NCBI RefSeq assembly: GCF_008124865.1
Contig: NZ_VNHY01000002.1
Coordinates: forward strand, 620,001-684,000
Direction: 5' to 3'
From: Fodinibius salinus
GTDB lineage: Bacteria > Bacteroidota > Rhodothermia > Balneolales > Balneolaceae
DNA: 64,000 nt
The first letter of the stretch is position 1. Every line of letters starts with the position of its first letter. The notes beneath the pieces were generated by a model, which was not told the DNA's origin, searched no databases, and worked only from the letters and a program-made list of their open reading frames with translations. The position numbers and the translations under genes are program-made. Shown here in pieces: positions 62,403 to 64,000 of this stretch.

Positions 62403-63766
62403 AATAAGTCAGTAAATTTTTTGAGCCATTTCAAATTCCCCTCATAAGGCGGATAGCGCAGTGGTATTTGGGGCCAGCCGGATTTTTTCATGATGCTTTT
62501 CTGATGCGAAAACTCATCAAAACCACTCTTCCCATGATATTGACCAAAACCGCTGTTACCGATCCCACCGAAAGGTAAATTAAGGTTTGCCAGGTGTGCA
62601 ACCGTGTCATTGATGCATCCGCCGCCGAATGGAATTTCATTAATTATTTTTTCTTGATTGTCGCTATCCGTACTGAACAGGTAAAGGGCCAGCGGACGGG
62701 AATGGGAATTGATAGTAGTGATTACGTCATCGAGATCGGCAAATGGAAGTACTGGGAGCAGAGGACCAAAAATTTCTTCTTGCATTACTGAATGGTTCCA
62801 GTCGGCGCGCGGCAAAATAGTGGGTTCAATATAAAGATCCTCCTCATTATATTGTCCCCCGATTACTTCGGACTGATCTTCCAGAAGACCGGTAATCCGA
62901 CTAAAATGGTTACGATTGATGATGCGTGCGTAGTCGGGACTTTGGCTGGGATCGTCCCCGTAAAATTCTGTTACATACTCCTTAAGATGTTGCAAAAAAG
63001 TTTTTTTCAGGCTCTTGTGAACATATACATAATCGGGACTGACGCAGGTTTGTCCCGCATTAATAAACTTACCCCAGCAAATGCGTTTGGCTGCAGTGGC
63101 AATATCAGCCGACTGGTCTACGATGGCGGGCGATTTACCACCCAGCTCGAGAGTTAGTGGAGTGAGCTGCTTGGCGGCAGCATGCATGATTTTTTTGCCT
63201 ACGGTAGTGCTGCCGGTAAAGAAAATATAGTCAAGTGGCTGATCCAGCAGAGATTGTGTGACCTCCGCGTCACCCTCAATGGCATGCAAAAATCCGGCTT
63301 CAAAATTTTCATTGATCATATTGGTCACCAGCCGAGAGGTATGTGAGGCGTGCTCCGATGGTTTAATGATGGTGGTATTGCCGGCTGCGATTGAGGACAA
63401 AGCGGGATTGAGACTGAGTTGTAGCGGATAGTTCCAGGCACCGATCACCAGCGACACACCATATGGCTGGGGATGAATATAATTTTGGGAAGGAAAGTTA
63501 AAAAATTCGCCGCTTACTTTGGTAGGGCTGGCCCAAGACGACAGGTTCGATAGCAGGTGGTCAATTTCATGTTTTAGGATAAGCAGCTCGGTCTCATAGG
63601 TTTCGAAGACCGGCTTTTTCAGATCTGCGAAGAGGGCGTCAAAAATATCGTCTTCATAAGTGTTGAGCAGCTTTTTAATTTTGCGCAGCTGTTCTTTGCG
63701 GAAATCCACATCACGAGTATGCCCTTGTTTGAAAAACTGCTGCTGTATGTTGACGATTTCTTCCAT
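62399..63766 (-). CDS. Aldehyde dehydrogenase, class 3-like
   Basis: Oxidises aldehydes to acids with NAD(P)+. The 455-residue product has GAWNYPLQLSLNP, NTTIIKPSEHAS, the glycine motif FTGSTTVGKKIM, the catalytic Glu in LELGGKSPAIV (about 205) and the nucleophile Cys in NAGQTCVSPDY (about 238). The C-terminal PFGGIGNSGFGQYHGKSGFD and hydrophobic tail match class 3 enzymes, which act on fatty or aromatic aldehydes. The SDR gene ends 4 bp upstream and the reductase gene overlaps downstream. Confidence 0.95.
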   Translation of the reverse strand: MEEIVNIQQQFFKQGHTRDVDFRKEQLRKIKKLLNTYEDDIFDALFADLKKPVFETYETELLILKHEIDHLLSNLSSWASPTKVSGEFFNFPSQNYIHPQPYGVSLVIGAWNYPLQLSLNPALSSIAAGNTTIIKPSEHASHTSRLVTNMINENFEAGFLHAIEGDAEVTQSLLDQPLDYIFFTGSTTVGKKIMHAAAKQLTPLTLELGGKSPAIVDQSADIATAAKRICWGKFINAGQTCVSPDYVYVHKSLKKTFLQHLKEYVTEFYGDDPSQSPDYARIINRNHFSRITGLLEDQSEVIGGQYNEEDLYIEPTILPRADWNHSVMQEEIFGPLLPVLPFADLDDVITTINSHSRPLALYLFSTDSDNQEKIINEIPFGGGCINDTVAHLANLNLPFGGIGNSGFGQYHGKSGFDEFSHQKSIMKKSGWPQIPLRYPPYEGNLKWLKKFTDLL

Positions 63767-63770
63767 ACTA

Positions 63771-64000
63771 TTAGTCTGAGTTTCGACCCGTGAACGTATC
63801 CATAGAGTGATAGGCTTTAAAGAGCTTGCCAGCTACAAAATCAAAAACTTTTGTGGGCAGTATGCCTTTTAAAAACGGGAGTATTTTTACCATGAATGGC
63901 GTGCGGAGATGCATTTTATTTTTCTCAACGGCCCGAAGGATGCGTCGGCTTAAATTTTCGGGATCCAAAAGGGGGGTGAGCAGCGGTGGTGTTACTCCTT
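63771..64000 (-). CDS. Short-chain dehydrogenase/reductase, C-terminal part
   Basis: The frame is open to the window edge, so only the last 76 codons are seen. The sequence (TPPLLTPLLDPENLSRRIL, RTPFMVKILPFLKGILP, FKAYHSMDTFTGR) is typical of the C-terminal end of membrane-associated SDRs of the retinol-dehydrogenase-like type, which act on hydrophobic alcohols or aldehydes. It ends 4 bp before the aldehyde dehydrogenase start; together with the YhdH-type gene this looks like one operon for hydrophobic alcohol/aldehyde metabolism. Confidence 0.8.
   Translation of the reverse strand, partial: GVTPPLLTPLLDPENLSRRILRAVEKNKMHLRTPFMVKILPFLKGILPTKVFDFVAGKLFKAYHSMDTFTGRNSD

Noticed and set aside
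1-64000. Search for CRISPR arrays, transposases, phage genes, toxin-antitoxin pairs and restriction systems
   Set aside because: None was recognised on either strand; the only mobile-like signals are the IVP element and two palindromic repeats.

Overview
The window is a 64 kb stretch of bacterial chromosome made almost entirely of housekeeping genes, with no prophage, insertion sequence, CRISPR array or rRNA operon. Gene content points to the FCB group, most likely Balneolota (Fodinibius/Gracilimonas-like): a signal-peptide-bearing DUF5117-type zinc protease, a DivIVA-domain protein next to yggS, a valine/leucine dehydrogenase, type II NADH dehydrogenase and many lipoproteins. Start codons I inspected mostly lack AGGAGG-type ribosome binding sites, as in Bacteroidota relatives. 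Many proteins are rich in Asp and Glu (S16, Lpd, DivIVA, the A-type Fe-S carrier), which suggests a halophile or salt-tolerant organism. The taxonomic placement is inference.

Layout. 1-5 kb: end of a fasciclin lipoprotein, then the reverse-strand translation block ffh, rpsP (with a roughly 200-residue acidic extension), rimM, trmD, rplS. 5-9.3 kb: forward fabI, a large secreted zinc protease and aat. 9.5-15.7 kb: reverse AI-2E-type permease, xseB, dxs and comEC. 15.8-21.7 kb: asparaginase, purine nucleoside phosphorylase, and a yggS / small membrane coiled-coil / divIVA locus with one decayed paralogue, then a Nif3-like gene. 21.8-23.1 kb: a coiled-coil protein whose zinc ribbon has lost every cysteine, followed by RNase P RNA. 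23.2-29.2 kb: MFS exporter, MtfA-like peptidase, smpB, a broken four-helix-bundle (S23/IVP) gene framed by inverted repeats, a lipoprotein, an M50 membrane protease and a lone arginine deiminase. 29.5-38.5 kb: SirB1-like protein, a two-domain glycosyltransferase, a small AT-rich lipoprotein, an M61 protease, a DUF72 protein and prfC.

38.7-46 kb: a secreted metalloprotease, then a forward run for lipoylation and phospholipid synthesis (lpd, lipB, lipA, plsY, gpsA), an AlbA_2-domain protein and an A-type Fe-S carrier; the carrier fits with lipA, which needs two 4Fe-4S clusters. 46-51 kb: reverse P1 peptidase, ndh, hslO and branched-chain amino-acid dehydrogenase. 51-56 kb: recJ, tRNA-Phe, lexA with a candidate operator, a DUF2235 hydrolase, a truncated response-regulator copy and a flavin reductase-like protein. 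56-61.4 kb: a three-gene AttH/FtsX/ATPase export operon facing a receiver-only response regulator. 61.4-64 kb: reverse SDR, aldehyde dehydrogenase and YhdH-type reductase genes that overlap or nearly touch.

The most unusual items are the S16 acidic extension, the cysteine-free zinc ribbon, the inverted-repeat-framed IVP element, the yggS-divIVA locus with tandem membrane coiled-coil paralogues, the lexA control region, and the degenerate partial duplicate of the response regulator. I did not find a convincing new defence or metabolic system.
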